This document shows positions 26,324 to 36,155 of a stretch of 64,000 bases of DNA, piece after piece. Origin of the DNA: Lentibacter sp. XHP0401 (GTDB lineage Bacteria > Pseudomonadota > Alphaproteobacteria > Rhodobacterales > Rhodobacteraceae). Location of the stretch: assembly GCF_025751535.1 (NCBI RefSeq), contig NZ_JAOWLC010000012.1, positions 1 to 64,000 of the forward strand, written 5' to 3'. A program made the translations under genes and the position numbers. Below the pieces are notes generated by a model, which saw only the letters and a list, made by a program, of their open reading frames with translations, was not told the origin of the DNA and ran no database searches. Position 1 is the stretch's first letter; the number at the start of each line of letters is the position of its first letter.

Positions 26324-27199
26324 GTGGTAGAGCACACGCAAAACAAACCGATTGTGACAGAAGAGGGCGTCGTAACCAATACCTACGACCGCCGTTCGCT
26401 CACCTATGCCAACTCGTTTGACAGCCCCGCCAAGTCGCTTGTCATCAAAACGATCGAGTGGTTCACAGGCAAGCTGACAATTCTGCGCCTCGTGCGCAAG
26501 TTCGAGCGTCAGGGCCCGCCCACAGGGCAAGCCTTCTGGCCCGCTGTGCTCAAGGTTATGGGCATCGAGCTCAAAACCCCGCAATACCAGCTTGATCGCA
26601 TCCCGCAGGACGGCCCTGTCGTTGTTGTTGCCAATCACCCGCACGGGCTTGTCGACGGGATGATATTTGCCGATCTCGTGGGCCGTGTGCGCAATGATTA
26701 CCGCATCCTCACCCGCGCGCTGCTCACCGGTATTGACGAGGCTGCGACCGAATACATGATCCCTGTGCCGTTCCCTTATGAGGACGATGCGCAGAAGAAA
26801 TTCGTCGAGATGCGCGCAAAGGCCATGGCCCACCTCAAGCAAGGCGGCCTCGTCGCGCTTTTCCCTTCGGGCGTTGTGGCCTCTTCCGATACAGCCTTTG
26901 GCCCTGTCATCGAGCGCGAGTGGAATGTCTTCACAGCCCAGATGATCCGCCGCTCCGGCGCGCGCGTGGTTCCGATCTTCTACCCCGGCTCCAATTCACG
27001 CCTCTATCAGATCGCCAACCGCATCTCCGCCACCCTGCGCCAAGGGCTGCTGCTGCACGAGGTCGTGCACAGCTGCAACAAAAACCAGGCGCCCATTGTT
27101 GGTGAGCCGCTGACCGATGAACAAATGCAACTGCTTGAGAAAGACCCCCGTGGCTTCATGAGCTGGCTGCGCGAGCACACGCTGTCTCTGAAAGACTAA
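26324..27199 (+). CDS. 1-acyl-glycerol-phosphate acyltransferase-like protein
   Basis: About 291 residues from a GTG at 26324, 34 bp after ptsH; an in-frame ATG at 26201 lies inside ptsH and is unlikely. The acyltransferase box is NHPHGLVDGMIFADL, the variant H-x5-D spacing seen in the family branch that also includes ornithine-lipid and hemolysin-like acyltransferases; block 3 is LVALFPSGVVASS. It probably transfers an acyl chain to a lysophospholipid or a related acceptor. No signal or clear membrane helix, so peripheral at the inner membrane. Confidence 0.8.
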   Translation: MVEHTQNKPIVTEEGVVTNTYDRRSLTYANSFDSPAKSLVIKTIEWFTGKLTILRLVRKFERQGPPTGQAFWPAVLKVMGIELKTPQYQLDRIPQDGPVVVVANHPHGLVDGMIFADLVGRVRNDYRILTRALLTGIDEAATEYMIPVPFPYEDDAQKKFVEMRAKAMAHLKQGGLVALFPSGVVASSDTAFGPVIEREWNVFTAQMIRRSGARVVPIFYPGSNSRLYQIANRISATLRQGLLLHEVVHSCNKNQAPIVGEPLTDEQMQLLEKDPRGFMSWLREHTLSLKD

Positions 27200-27224
27200 T
27201 CACAAAGACGAACCCGTAACGAAA

Positions 27225-27249
27225 AAGGCCCGCCAGATCAGCGGGCCTT
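27225..27249. terminator. bidirectional terminator between the acyltransferase and etfA
   Basis: AAGGCCCGC, a 7-base loop, GCGGGCCTT, with AAAAA on the left and TCT on the right. It serves two convergent genes. Confidence 0.8.
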
Positions 27250-27272
27250 CTCTAATTCTGCGTCAGACGAGC

Positions 27273-28199
27273 TTACAGCTTTTCGATCAGCTCGGGCACA
27301 GCCGTGAACAAATCCGCCACAAGGCCATAATCCGCAACTTGGAAAATAGGCGCTTCTTCGTCCTTGTTGATCGCAACGATGATCTTGCTGTCTTTCATGC
27401 CCGCAAGGTGCTGGATTGCACCGGAGATGCCGACAGCAACATAAAGATCAGGCGCAACAACCTTGCCGGTTTGGCCAACTTGCCAGTCGTTCGGCGCATA
27501 GCCGCTGTCAACAGCCGCGCGTGACGCGCCAACAGCCGCACCAAGCTTGTCTGCAAGCTGCTCGATGAGTTTGAAGTCGTCTTCCGAGCCAACGCCACGG
27601 CCACCCGAGACAACCACACCCGCTGATGTAAGTTCGGGGCGGTCGCTTGCGGCAACCTTGTCTTCAACCCATGATGACAGGCCGGGGTTATCAACCGCCG
27701 AGATGGTCTCGACAGAGGCCGAGCCGCCTTCAGGCGCTGCATCGAATGTCGATGTGCGGAAGGTGACAACTTTCTTGGCGTCCGATGACTTTACAGTCTG
27801 GATCGCGTTGCCTGCATAGATAGGCCGCTCGAATGTGTCGCCGTCCACAACGCCTGAGGCGTCAGAGATGACCATAACATCAAGCAAAGCCGCCACACGG
27901 GGCATCACGTTTTTGGCGTCTGTCGTGGCAGGGGCCACGATATGCTCGTAATCGCCCGCAAGCGAGACGATCAGCGCCGCTGTCGGCTCTGCAAGGCGGT
28001 GGCCGAGGGACGCATCTTCAGCGACGAGAACTTTGCTCACACCGTCGATCTTTGCTGCGGCTTCACCAGCGGCTGCGGCCGAAGCCCCACACGCCAGAAC
28101 CGTTACATCTCCGAGTTGCTTGGCTGCTGTCACGGCCTTGGCCGTTGCGTCCATGGCAAGCTCGCCATTGTTTACTTCTGCGAGAAGAAGAACCGACAT
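27273..28199 (-). CDS. etfA: electron transfer flavoprotein alpha subunit
   Basis: 308 residues. The C-terminal FAD domain shows [19 protein letters not shown] and [19 protein letters not shown] with [18 protein letters not shown], the standard ETF-alpha signature. With EtfB it takes electrons from acyl-CoA dehydrogenases and passes them to ETF-quinone oxidoreductase. Its ATG overlaps the etfB stop (TAATG). It would serve the acyl-CoA dehydrogenase at 17-19 kb. Confidence 0.96.
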   Translation of the reverse strand: MSVLLLAEVNNGELAMDATAKAVTAAKQLGDVTVLACGASAAAAGEAAAKIDGVSKVLVAEDASLGHRLAEPTAALIVSLAGDYEHIVAPATTDAKNVMPRVAALLDVMVISDASGVVDGDTFERPIYAGNAIQTVKSSDAKKVVTFRTSTFDAAPEGGSASVETISAVDNPGLSSWVEDKVAASDRPELTSAGVVVSGGRGVGSEDDFKLIEQLADKLGAAVGASRAAVDSGYAPNDWQVGQTGKVVAPDLYVAVGISGAIQHLAGMKDSKIIVAINKDEEAPIFQVADYGLVADLFTAVPELIEKL

Positions 28200-28957
28200 T
28201 ACACTGCCCCCGCTTCTTTGAGTTTCGCCACAAGCTCGTCAACCGAGCCAACAATTTCACCCGCTTTGCGCGCTTCCGGCTCCGTTGTGGAGACAATCGC
28301 AAGGCGCGGGCTTACATCAACGCCGTAGTCAGCGGCTGTCTTTTCATCCAGCGGCTTTTTCTTGGCTTTCATGATGTTCGGCAAGGAAGCATAGCGCGGC
28401 TCGTTGAGACGCAAATCAACAGTGATGATGGCAGGCATCGTCACATTAATTGTTTGCAAACCGCCATCGACTTCGCGTGTCACAACGGCTTTGTCACCGT
28501 CGATATCAAGCTCGGAAGCGAATGTGCCCTGTGACCAGCCAAGAAGGGCCGAAAGCATCTGGCCTGTCGCGTTCATGTCGTTATCGATCGCCTGTTTGCC
28601 GGCAAGAACAATACCTGGCTGCTCTTCTTCCACAACTTTCGCGAGGATTTTGGCAACAGCGAGGGGTTCGATGTCCTGGTGCACATCATCTGTGGCAACC
28701 ACAAGAATGGCACGATCCGCGCCCATGGCAAGAGCGGTGCGCAGGGTTTCCTGCGCCTGTTTCACACCGATAGACACGGCGATCACTTCTTCGGCTTTGC
28801 CCGCTTCCTTGAGGCGAATGGCCTCTTCTACGGCAATCTCGTCGAAAGGGTTCATCGACATTTTTACGTTGGCAAGATCAACACCCGATCCGTCCGCTTT
28901 GACGCGCACTTTCACGTTGTAGTCGATGACGCGTTTGACAGGCACAAGCACCTTCAT
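28199..28957 (-). CDS. etfB: electron transfer flavoprotein beta subunit
   Basis: 252 residues. The N-terminus [19 protein letters not shown], the adenine-binding region [20 protein letters not shown] and the recognition-loop region with [21 protein letters not shown] identify ETF-beta; it binds AMP and docks onto dehydrogenases. First gene of the etfBA operon. The 193 bp upstream should hold the promoter. Confidence 0.96.
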   Translation of the reverse strand: MKVLVPVKRVIDYNVKVRVKADGSGVDLANVKMSMNPFDEIAVEEAIRLKEAGKAEEVIAVSIGVKQAQETLRTALAMGADRAILVVATDDVHQDIEPLAVAKILAKVVEEEQPGIVLAGKQAIDNDMNATGQMLSALLGWSQGTFASELDIDGDKAVVTREVDGGLQTINVTMPAIITVDLRLNEPRYASLPNIMKAKKKPLDEKTAADYGVDVSPRLAIVSTTEPEARKAGEIVGSVDELVAKLKEAGAV

Positions 28958-29150
28958 TGGCTCTCACTCCTTTAAGGTTTCGTTTGGCCGCTCGCGCGAC
29001 TCCTGATTGTTCCTCGGCCTGAATATCGCCTCAGACCATGGCGTAACAGAGCAAAATCGTCATCTTTTGTCTCAGGGACGCCGCGTCAGACCGTTTTGGA
29101 GGCCGATCTTTGCAAAAATGTTGCGAAGCGGGGTTTTGGGCAGGCCGCTT

Positions 29151-29723
29151 TCAGCGGTTCGCGCCCGGAACCCAAAGCACATCACTTGTGCCGTCGTCAT
29201 TGGCAATCCGCGCCGCAACAAAAAACCAGTCGCTCAAGCGGTTGAGATACTTCACCGCCCATTCGTTTACCTCTTCAGCCTCGGCCAGCTCGGTGGCCTT
29301 GCGTTCGGCGCGGCGCGAGACCGTGCGGCAGACATGCAGATGCGCGGCAAGGGCAGAACCACCGGGCAGAATAAAGCTGCGCAACGGTGTCAGCTTGGCG
29401 TTCATCACATCAATCTCTTGCTCAAGCCGCGTGGTTTGTTCCTCGATCATCCGCAAAGGCGCATATTCTGCCTCGCCGTCTTTTGAGGGCTCGGGGCGGC
29501 ACATATCAGCCCCCAGGTCGAACAAGTCGTTCTGGATCCGCGCCAAGGCGGCGTCAGTTTCCCCTGTTGCCGCCAGACGCGCAACGCCGATGAACGAATT
29601 AAGCTCGTCAGACGTGCCGTAAGCGGCCACGCGCGCAGAGTGCTTCGCCACGCGCGCGCCATTGCCGAGCGCTGTATCGCCCTTGTCACCCGTGCGGGTG
29701 TATATCTTGTTGAGAACAACCAT
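29151..29723 (-). CDS. PduO-type cob(I)alamin adenosyltransferase
   Basis: 190 residues starting at the ATG before VVLNKIYTRTGDKGDTALGNG, the PduO/MMAB signature; the second motif is FILPGGSALAAHLHVCRTVSRRAER. It adds the adenosyl group from ATP to cob(I)alamin to make coenzyme B12, needed by mutases of the ethylmalonyl-CoA pathway. A 4-bp gap separates it from the small membrane protein gene upstream. Confidence 0.93.
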   Translation of the reverse strand: MVVLNKIYTRTGDKGDTALGNGARVAKHSARVAAYGTSDELNSFIGVARLAATGETDAALARIQNDLFDLGADMCRPEPSKDGEAEYAPLRMIEEQTTRLEQEIDVMNAKLTPLRSFILPGGSALAAHLHVCRTVSRRAERKATELAEAEEVNEWAVKYLNRLSDWFFVAARIANDDGTSDVLWVPGANR

Positions 29724-29727
29724 GTAT

Positions 29728-29931
29728 TCAGCCTCCCGAGCGCATCCAGACAAAGAACAGGATCAGCGCCACAGCAATAAACTGCGCTCCGATCCGCCAG
29801 CGCATAATGCGATTGGCATGTTTGCGGTTAAAATCGCCTCCCTTGGCAAATCCGCCAACGCCGATCATCAGAATGATCAAAACAGCAACGCAAGCCAGAG
29901 CGGCAATGATAAAAAGTGGATCTTTGGCCAT
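29728..29931 (-). CDS. small two-helix membrane protein, HIG1-like
   Basis: 67 residues: one helix (LFIIAALACVAVLIILMIGVGGF), a short basic loop GDFNRKHANRIMRWRIGAQ, and a second helix (FIAVALILFFVWM). The loop N-R-x-M-R-W-R-x-G-x-Q matches the hypoxia-induced (HIG1) domain, whose members associate with respiratory oxidases in mitochondria. The role in this organism is unknown. It is 4 bp upstream of the adenosyltransferase gene and translated with it. Confidence 0.8.
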   Translation of the reverse strand: MAKDPLFIIAALACVAVLIILMIGVGGFAKGGDFNRKHANRIMRWRIGAQFIAVALILFFVWMRSGG

Positions 29932-30033
29932 GATAAGCCTCCCTTGTTTGGGCGTTCTTACCGTCTAGCGATTTTTGCACAAATTGCGAGGGCAAATCTG
30001 GCGCACGGGTCAAACTGCCGCTAGGTTCGCGCA

Positions 30034-31011
30034 ATGAAACATGCTCCTGGCCCACGCGCGGGCGACAACACTGTGCTCGCAATTCTGCTGTGCCTTTTGG
30101 CGCTCTTGTTCTTTGATCTTATGGGGCTGGTCATCAAGCATCTCTCGCCGCGCTACTCGGCCGCCGAGCTTTCGGCCTATCGCAATGTCTTCGGGCTGGT
30201 TCCAAGCTTCATCGCGCTTTATGCCTCTGCTGCCTGGCGCGCGGCAGGGCGGCGCTTTGCCATCCGTCAATGGAAGCTTGGCCTGTTTCGCGGGCTGCTC
30301 ATCTCTTTTGCGCAGCTCATGTTTTATGGCTCGCTGGCCTTCATGCCCTTTGCCACGGCCTCCACTCTCTCTTACGCCTCGGCCATTTTTGCCTGCGCGC
30401 TGGCGTGGCCGCTTCTGGGCGAGCGGGTCGGCCCCTTGCGCTGGCTTGCCGTTGGCATCGGCTTTGCGGGGGTCGTTTTTGTCATCGGCCCCAGCAGCGA
30501 GGCCTTCGGTTGGGCCGCGCTGATGCCGCTGGGCGCCGCCGCTCTTTATGCGACCACGGCCATCACCGCGCGTCTGTTTGATGACGATGTGGTCACTCCG
30601 CTGGTCAATGTGTATTCGGCCGGTTGCGCCTTGGTTGGTTCGGTTATTCTGGCGCTTTTTTGGGGCGGCTTCAGCCCCTTGCAAAGCTGGACAGATCTGG
30701 CGTGGATCGCGCTGATGGGGGGCTTTGGCGGGGTGGCTGTTCTGCTCTATGTCATGGCCTACCGTATGACCGAGCAGAGCAATCTTGCCCCCTTCAGCTA
30801 CTTCGGCATCCCCATGGCTTTTGTGCTCGGCTGGGCGTTTTATGACGAAGCACCTTGGGGCGATCTCTTCCCGGGGGCGCTGCTCATCGCGGCGGGCGGG
30901 CTGTTTATCGTCTGGCGCGAGCGCCGCCTCAGCCTTTCGCGATCAGCCAGTCAAGCACGCGGGTTGGCAACAGCCGACGCGCCGCTGCCATCAGATAAGT
31001 CGGTGTCGTGA
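30034..31011 (+). CDS. EamA/DMT family transporter
   Basis: 325 residues with about ten helices in two EamA halves; motifs FDLMGLVIKHLSPRYSAAELSAYRN at the start and FSYFGIPMAFVLGWAFYDE near the end. A drug/metabolite-type permease of the inner membrane, substrate unknown. The last 83 bp overlap the 3' end of the convergent SDR gene; no earlier stop exists in this frame. Confidence 0.85.
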   Translation: MKHAPGPRAGDNTVLAILLCLLALLFFDLMGLVIKHLSPRYSAAELSAYRNVFGLVPSFIALYASAAWRAAGRRFAIRQWKLGLFRGLLISFAQLMFYGSLAFMPFATASTLSYASAIFACALAWPLLGERVGPLRWLAVGIGFAGVVFVIGPSSEAFGWAALMPLGAAALYATTAITARLFDDDVVTPLVNVYSAGCALVGSVILALFWGGFSPLQSWTDLAWIALMGGFGGVAVLLYVMAYRMTEQSNLAPFSYFGIPMAFVLGWAFYDEAPWGDLFPGALLIAAGGLFIVWRERRLSLSRSASQARGLATADAPLPSDKSVS

Positions 31012-31756
31012 CAAAATACCTCGGTTTGGGCCGCGCGCTTTCCAGCGCATGAACGAGCTTTTTTGTCACCGCCGACGCGGGTAGCTCAAAGCGGTCGGGC
31101 CCGCGCGCCTCGTAGAGCCGCGCAAGCAGGCTCTCTTCATATTGCGCACGCCGAGGGGAAGCTTTCCAGTCAACATAGCGCTCGAATGGCGGGATCGAGT
31201 TTTTGCGGATGTCCGAAGTGATAGGCCCGGGCTCCACCGTAATAATGTGCAAAGGCGTGTCGCGCATCTCGATGCGCAGCGTGTCGGTTAGGCCTTCCAG
31301 CGCAAACTTGGTGCTCGAGTAAGCCCCGCGCCAGCGCATTGGCACAAGCCCCAGCACGGAGGAGCAGTTGATAATCCGCCCGTGCCCCTGCGCGCGCATC
31401 ACAGGGATGATCTTGCAGGTCAGCTCGTGAACACCAAACAGGTTGGTCTCGTAAATCTCGCGCAAGCCCTCCCGGGGCAAGTCTTCCACAGCCCCAGGCA
31501 TGGCAAAGGCGCCGTTGTTGTAAAGCGCATCCAGCGTGCCGCCCGTGCGAGACAAAACCTCGGCAACCGCCGCATTGATGCTCTCGCTTGATGCGTAATC
31601 AAGCTGGAAGCTCTCCAGCCCTTCACTGCGCAAGCGCTCGCAATCTTGCGCCTTGCGGCAGGTCGCAAACACCCGCCAGCCACGCGCCGCAAGCCCGTGC
31701 GCGGCGTCATATCCAAGGCCTGAAGAACAGCCGGTGATCATAATTGTTTTGCTCAT
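30929..31756 (-). CDS. short-chain dehydrogenase/reductase
   Basis: 275 residues of the classical SDR family. Cofactor loop TGCSSGLG (residues 8-15), NNGAFAMPG, and the catalytic Ser-Tyr-Lys in INCSSVLGLVPMRWRGAYSSTKFALEG. The Arg in FATCRK after the second strand suggests NADP(H). Substrate unknown. It overlaps the 3' end of the DMT transporter gene by 83 bp in the opposite orientation. Confidence 0.88.
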   Translation of the reverse strand: MSKTIMITGCSSGLGYDAAHGLAARGWRVFATCRKAQDCERLRSEGLESFQLDYASSESINAAVAEVLSRTGGTLDALYNNGAFAMPGAVEDLPREGLREIYETNLFGVHELTCKIIPVMRAQGHGRIINCSSVLGLVPMRWRGAYSSTKFALEGLTDTLRIEMRDTPLHIITVEPGPITSDIRKNSIPPFERYVDWKASPRRAQYEESLLARLYEARGPDRFELPASAVTKKLVHALESARPKPRYFVTTPTYLMAAARRLLPTRVLDWLIAKG

Positions 31757-31794
31757 GTCGCCCGCTTACGTGGCGCTCCGGCGCAAGGCAAGGC

Positions 31795-32364
31795 TCAGTT
31801 GGATGCCGTCAAAAGGAAGTCGGCCATATAGCCGATCCGCCCTGTTTCCTGCACTTGCAGTTTCACCCACCCGTTCTCTTCCGAGATCACGCGCACCTCT
31901 GTGCCGCGTGTCAGGCTGCCAACCGCGTTGTAATCCGTGCCTGGCCCGCCGCGCAGATTTACACGGCTGCCCGTCACTTCGCGAATATCGTCGCCTGTCG
32001 CTTCGGCGGGCTCTGAAACGGCGACCTTTGTCAGCGCTCCGGCTTTCGCAAGGTCCACAGGCGGGCTGATCAGCGTAGCCACACCTGGCTTGAGCTCGGG
32101 CAACGCAGCGCCGCCTGCCGAGGCCAGAACAACCGTTTCGTCGCCGCCTGTCAGTGTGTCGCTTGCCTTGGTCATAACTGGCGCGGGCGCTACGGCCTCG
32201 GGCTTGGCTTGGGCAAGCGCGATCCGTTTTTGCTCTTTGGCAATTGCGCGCTCGGCGGCCAAAGCCTGCCGCGATCCATCGCTCGGCGCATAGTCTGATC
32301 CACCGCTTAACTCGTAAAAAGCAAAAAACAAAAATCCGAACGTAACGATGATGAAACGCGACAT
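31795..32364 (-). CDS. SH3-domain envelope protein
   Basis: 189 residues. An N-terminal hydrophobic segment (FIIVTFGFLFFAFYEL) is a signal or anchor; a low-complexity Ala-rich linker follows; a bacterial SH3 domain ends it (VTGSRVNLRGGPGTDYNAVGSLTRGTEVRVI then GWVKLQV). Such domains bind peptidoglycan or peptides. It probably faces the periplasm. Divergent from parC across 168 bp. Confidence 0.8.
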   Translation of the reverse strand: MSRFIIVTFGFLFFAFYELSGGSDYAPSDGSRQALAAERAIAKEQKRIALAQAKPEAVAPAPVMTKASDTLTGGDETVVLASAGGAALPELKPGVATLISPPVDLAKAGALTKVAVSEPAEATGDDIREVTGSRVNLRGGPGTDYNAVGSLTRGTEVRVISEENGWVKLQVQETGRIGYMADFLLTASN

Positions 32365-32532
32365 ACCGCAAACCCCCTAAGCGAAATATTGCCAACCCAT
32401 GTCACCAGCCTACACGATTCGCGACATTAAAAGGGGAGAAACTCCTAAGGTTTTTCCCCACTTTGTAAAATTGCCACGTGAAGCTTCATTTTTGGGATTC
32501 AATCCGCCCGCGAAAGTCTCTAAAGAAGCAGT

Positions 32533-34869
32533 ATGAGCGATTTGCTGGATGATGAAGACAAGCCCGAGGCGGAGCACCTCGAGCCGTTGCGCCGCGCCCT
32601 TGGCGAGCGCTATCTCACCTATGCGCTCTCCACGATCATGCACCGCGCGCTCCCTGATGCCCGTGATGGCCTGAAGCCCGTTCACCGCCGTATCCTTTAC
32701 GCGATGAGCCGTCTGCGGCTCACCTCGACAGGCGGTTTCCTCAAGTCTGCCAAGATTTCGGGCGACACGATGGGCGATTTCCACCCCCACGGTGACGCCG
32801 CGATTTACGATGCCATGGCCCGCCTCGCACAAGATTTCAACGTGCGTTATCCGCTCGTTGACGGGCAAGGCAACTTCGGCAACATCGACGGCGATAACCC
32901 TGCCGCCGCCCGTTACACCGAAGCGCGGATGACCATCGTCGCCGAATCCATGCTCGAAGGGCTGGCGGAAAACGCTGTTGATTTCAGGCCCAACTATGAT
33001 GGCCGGCTCGAAGAGCCGGCGGTGCTCCCGGCCACCTTCCCGAACCTGCTCGCCAACGGCTCCACAGGCATCGCAGTGGGCATGGCAACAAACATCCCGC
33101 CGCATAATATTGCCGAGCTGGTCGATGCTTGCCTACACCTCATCAAAACCCCCGATTCCCGCGATGATACGCTGCTCAATTTTGTTCCCGGCCCCGACTT
33201 TCCCACAGGCGGGGTGATCGTCGAGCCGCGCGAAAACATTGCGCAGGCTTACCGCACAGGGCGTGGCTCCTTCCGTTTGCGCTCCAAGTGGGAGGTCGAA
33301 GACCTTGGCCGCGGCCAGTGGCAGATTGTCATCACCGAAATTCCCTATCAGGTCCAGAAGTCCAAGCTGATCGAGAAGATCGCCGAACTGATCCAGCTCA
33401 AGAAAATCCCGATTCTCGCCGATGTGCGCGACGAGTCCGCCGAAGATATCCGCCTTGTGCTGGAGCCGCGCTCAAAGAATGTCGAACCTGACGTGTTGAT
33501 GAACATGATGTTCCGCAACTCCGATCTCGAGACACGCTTCAGCCTCAACATGAACGTGCTGATCGACGGCGTAACGCCCAAGGTCTGCTCCATGAAAGAG
33601 GTGCTCCGCGCCTTCCTTGATTTCCGCCGCGAAGTTCTGATCCGCCGCTCGACGCACCGTATGGAGAAGATCGACGCGCGCCTCGAAGTGCTCGAAGGCT
33701 TCATCATCGCCTTTCTCAACCTCGACCGCGTGATTGATATCATCCGCTACGATGAAGAGCCCAAGGCCGCGCTCATGCGCGAAGACTGGGGCCAGACTTT
33801 TGTGCGCGCCACTGACGAGCGCGATTATGTTTCGCCCAAGGCGGGCACTGATGAGGGCCTCACCGAGGCACAAGCCGATGCGATTCTCAACATGCGCCTG
33901 CGCAGCTTGCGCAAGCTCGAAGAGATGGAGCTTGTGGCCGAGCGCGACAAGCTGATGGAAGAACGCGCTGGGCTCGAAGACCTGCTCGAAAGCGAAGACA
34001 TGCAATGGTCCGCGATTTCCGATCAGCTCAAAGCTGCCAAGAAAACCTTTGGCAAAGATTACGAAGGCGGCGCGCGCCGCACGCTCTTTGCAGAGGCGGG
34101 CGAAGTTGAAGAGGTGCCGCTCGAAGCGATGATCGACAAAGAGCCGATCACCGTTGTCTGCTCCAAAATGGGCTGGATCCGCGCCATGTCGGGCCACATT
34201 GATCTCACCCGCGAACTCAAGTTCAAAGACGGCGATGAAGCCCGCTTCGCCTTCCACGCCGAAACAACCGACAAGATCGTCCTCATGGGCTCCAACGGGC
34301 GCTTCTATACGCTTGGCGCCGTCAACCTCCCCGGCGGGCGCGGCATGGGCGAGCCCCTGCGCCTGATGGTCGATCTGCCCAACGAGGCCGAAATCGTCTC
34401 GCTCTTCGTGCATGAAAAGGGCCGCAAACTTATCGTCGCAAGCTCCGAGGGCAACGGCTTTGTTGTCCCTGAAGAAGAGGTCATAGCGCAGACCAAATCC
34501 GGCAAGCAGGTGCTCAATGTCAAAGACGCCCGCGCGATGATCTGCAAGCCGCTCACAGGCGATCATGTCGCCATCGTCAGCCAGAACGGCAAGTTCCTTG
34601 TCTTCCCCGTCGCCGAACTGCCCGAGCTTGGCCGCGGTAAGGGCGTGCGCCTGCAAAAGTATAACATGGCCCGCGGCAAACAAGGCGCGCTCGAGCTGGA
34701 TGGTGGTCTGTCGGATCTCACCACATTTGCTTGGGAAGAGGGCCTCAGCTGGGCCATGGGTGGCGGCAAAACCCGCACAGAAACCGACTTGTCCGATTGG
34801 CTCGGCAAGCGGGCAGGGGTGGGCAAGCGCCCGCCCTACGGCTTCCCGCGCAATATGAAATTTGACTGA
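32533..34869 (+). CDS. parC: DNA topoisomerase IV subunit A
   Basis: 778 residues. The 5Y-CAP region has GDFHPHGDAAIYDAMARLAQ (about 81-100) and the catalytic Tyr128 in AARYTEARM. The C-terminal beta-pinwheel includes GYP-type blades such as GRGMGEPLRLMVDL. It decatenates daughter chromosomes with ParE, which is not in the window. The residue matching E. coli Ser80 is Ala (Ala89 here) and Glu84 is Asp. The GyrA-type GQRGRG box is not evident, favouring ParC over GyrA. Confidence 0.93.
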   Translation: MSDLLDDEDKPEAEHLEPLRRALGERYLTYALSTIMHRALPDARDGLKPVHRRILYAMSRLRLTSTGGFLKSAKISGDTMGDFHPHGDAAIYDAMARLAQDFNVRYPLVDGQGNFGNIDGDNPAAARYTEARMTIVAESMLEGLAENAVDFRPNYDGRLEEPAVLPATFPNLLANGSTGIAVGMATNIPPHNIAELVDACLHLIKTPDSRDDTLLNFVPGPDFPTGGVIVEPRENIAQAYRTGRGSFRLRSKWEVEDLGRGQWQIVITEIPYQVQKSKLIEKIAELIQLKKIPILADVRDESAEDIRLVLEPRSKNVEPDVLMNMMFRNSDLETRFSLNMNVLIDGVTPKVCSMKEVLRAFLDFRREVLIRRSTHRMEKIDARLEVLEGFIIAFLNLDRVIDIIRYDEEPKAALMREDWGQTFVRATDERDYVSPKAGTDEGLTEAQADAILNMRLRSLRKLEEMELVAERDKLMEERAGLEDLLESEDMQWSAISDQLKAAKKTFGKDYEGGARRTLFAEAGEVEEVPLEAMIDKEPITVVCSKMGWIRAMSGHIDLTRELKFKDGDEARFAFHAETTDKIVLMGSNGRFYTLGAVNLPGGRGMGEPLRLMVDLPNEAEIVSLFVHEKGRKLIVASSEGNGFVVPEEEVIAQTKSGKQVLNVKDARAMICKPLTGDHVAIVSQNGKFLVFPVAELPELGRGKGVRLQKYNMARGKQGALELDGGLSDLTTFAWEEGLSWAMGGGKTRTETDLSDWLGKRAGVGKRPPYGFPRNMKFD

Positions 34870-34970
34870 GCTGCCTGTAATCTCTTGAATCGCGCCGCAT
34901 TGTCGCAGAAAACGCAAAGTAAGCGGCAGACATAAAGAGCCGCGCTTTTTGGACAGTCAAGGATTTCACA

Positions 34971-36155
34971 ATGAGTTCTCCAAACGATATTCAAGGCCAG
35001 TATCGCGGCACACGCGGCGAGCTTTTTCCGCTCGCCATCGGCGTGGCGCTGCTCACCCTCGTTACTTTCGGCATTTACCGCTTCTGGGGCAAAACCCGTA
35101 TCCGCAAATACATCTGGTCTTCCACAGTGGGAGATGGTGACGCTTTCGAATACACGGGCACGGGGCTTGAAAAGTTCCTTGGCTTCCTCGTCGCCATCGT
35201 GGCTCTGGCAATCTACCTTGGCATTGTGCAGATGTTGCTGTTCTTCGCGGGTCTCAACTACAGCTTTGATCCCGATACGCCTCAGGGCATGCTCGCACTC
35301 ACCGGTATCCTCTACCTTAACATTTTCGCACTCGTGCCGCTGGTCTTTTATGCCATGTATCGTGCGCGCCGTTACAAAATGGCCCGCACGCGCTGGCGGG
35401 GTGTGCGCTTCGGCATGGAAAAAGGCGCATGGGGCTTCTCGGCCCGGTCCATCGGTTATGGCCTCCTGACAGTCCTGACCCTTGGCGCACTCTTCCCGCT
35501 CGCCAATTTCAAGCTCGAAAAATACATGGCCGATCGCAGCTACTTCGGCGATGCCCGCTTTGAGCAAAACGGCAAATGGACAGCGCTCTACGGCGCGGCC
35601 AAACATCTCTTTATCGGTCTCGCCGTGCTTGTCGGCGGTGTCGCCATAGGCGGGGCATCGCAGTCCGAAAGCCTTATGGGCATAGCAGGGGCTGTCGGCT
35701 ACATCTGGCTCATGGTCGGCTTCGTCTACTATCGCGTGCACGCCTTCCGCTACATGGCGGCCAACCGCACATTGGGCGGCGAAATCACTTTCACAGCCAC
35801 GCCCACAACAGGCGAAGTCATCAAAATCTACATCATCGGCACGCTCGTCATGGGCGCCGTGATCGCTGTTTTTGCCGCTATTGGCGGCGCGCTTTTTGCC
35901 GCAATGATGAGTATGGCCCCGATGGGCAACATCGGCTTGGTCGGGGTGTTTGCCGTTGTGCTCTATGTCATCGTTCTGGTGCTCCTCGGCGCCATGGCTC
36001 TGGTTTTCATCACCCAGCCCACGATTGCGCATTTCATCACAACCTTCACAGTGCACAACGCCGATGCGCTCAACGATATCCGGCAGCGCGCGTCCGAAAC
36101 AGGCGTCGATGCCGAAGGCTTCGCCGATGCGCTCGATATCGGCGGCGCAATCTGA
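34971..36155 (+). CDS. DUF898 (YjgN-like) membrane protein
   Basis: 394 residues with about eight membrane helices. The repeated motif GFYRFWGKTRIRKYIW-like (here GIYRFWGKTRIRKYIWS near residue 40, then a second copy around LGALFPLANFKLEKYM) is the DUF898 signature. No function is established. The stop overlaps the start of the M48 peptidase gene (TGATG), so the two are coupled; DUF898 and M48 genes often occur together. Confidence 0.85.
   Translation: MSSPNDIQGQYRGTRGELFPLAIGVALLTLVTFGIYRFWGKTRIRKYIWSSTVGDGDAFEYTGTGLEKFLGFLVAIVALAIYLGIVQMLLFFAGLNYSFDPDTPQGMLALTGILYLNIFALVPLVFYAMYRARRYKMARTRWRGVRFGMEKGAWGFSARSIGYGLLTVLTLGALFPLANFKLEKYMADRSYFGDARFEQNGKWTALYGAAKHLFIGLAVLVGGVAIGGASQSESLMGIAGAVGYIWLMVGFVYYRVHAFRYMAANRTLGGEITFTATPTTGEVIKIYIIGTLVMGAVIAVFAAIGGALFAAMMSMAPMGNIGLVGVFAVVLYVIVLVLLGAMALVFITQPTIAHFITTFTVHNADALNDIRQRASETGVDAEGFADALDIGGAI

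Noticed and set aside
33472-34917. 481-codon minus-strand frame over parC
   Set aside because: Shadow of the conserved parC frame.
35576-36154. Upstream extension of the M48 peptidase
   Set aside because: It runs inside the DUF898 gene in another frame; the ATG at 36155 overlaps the DUF898 stop in the usual coupled way.
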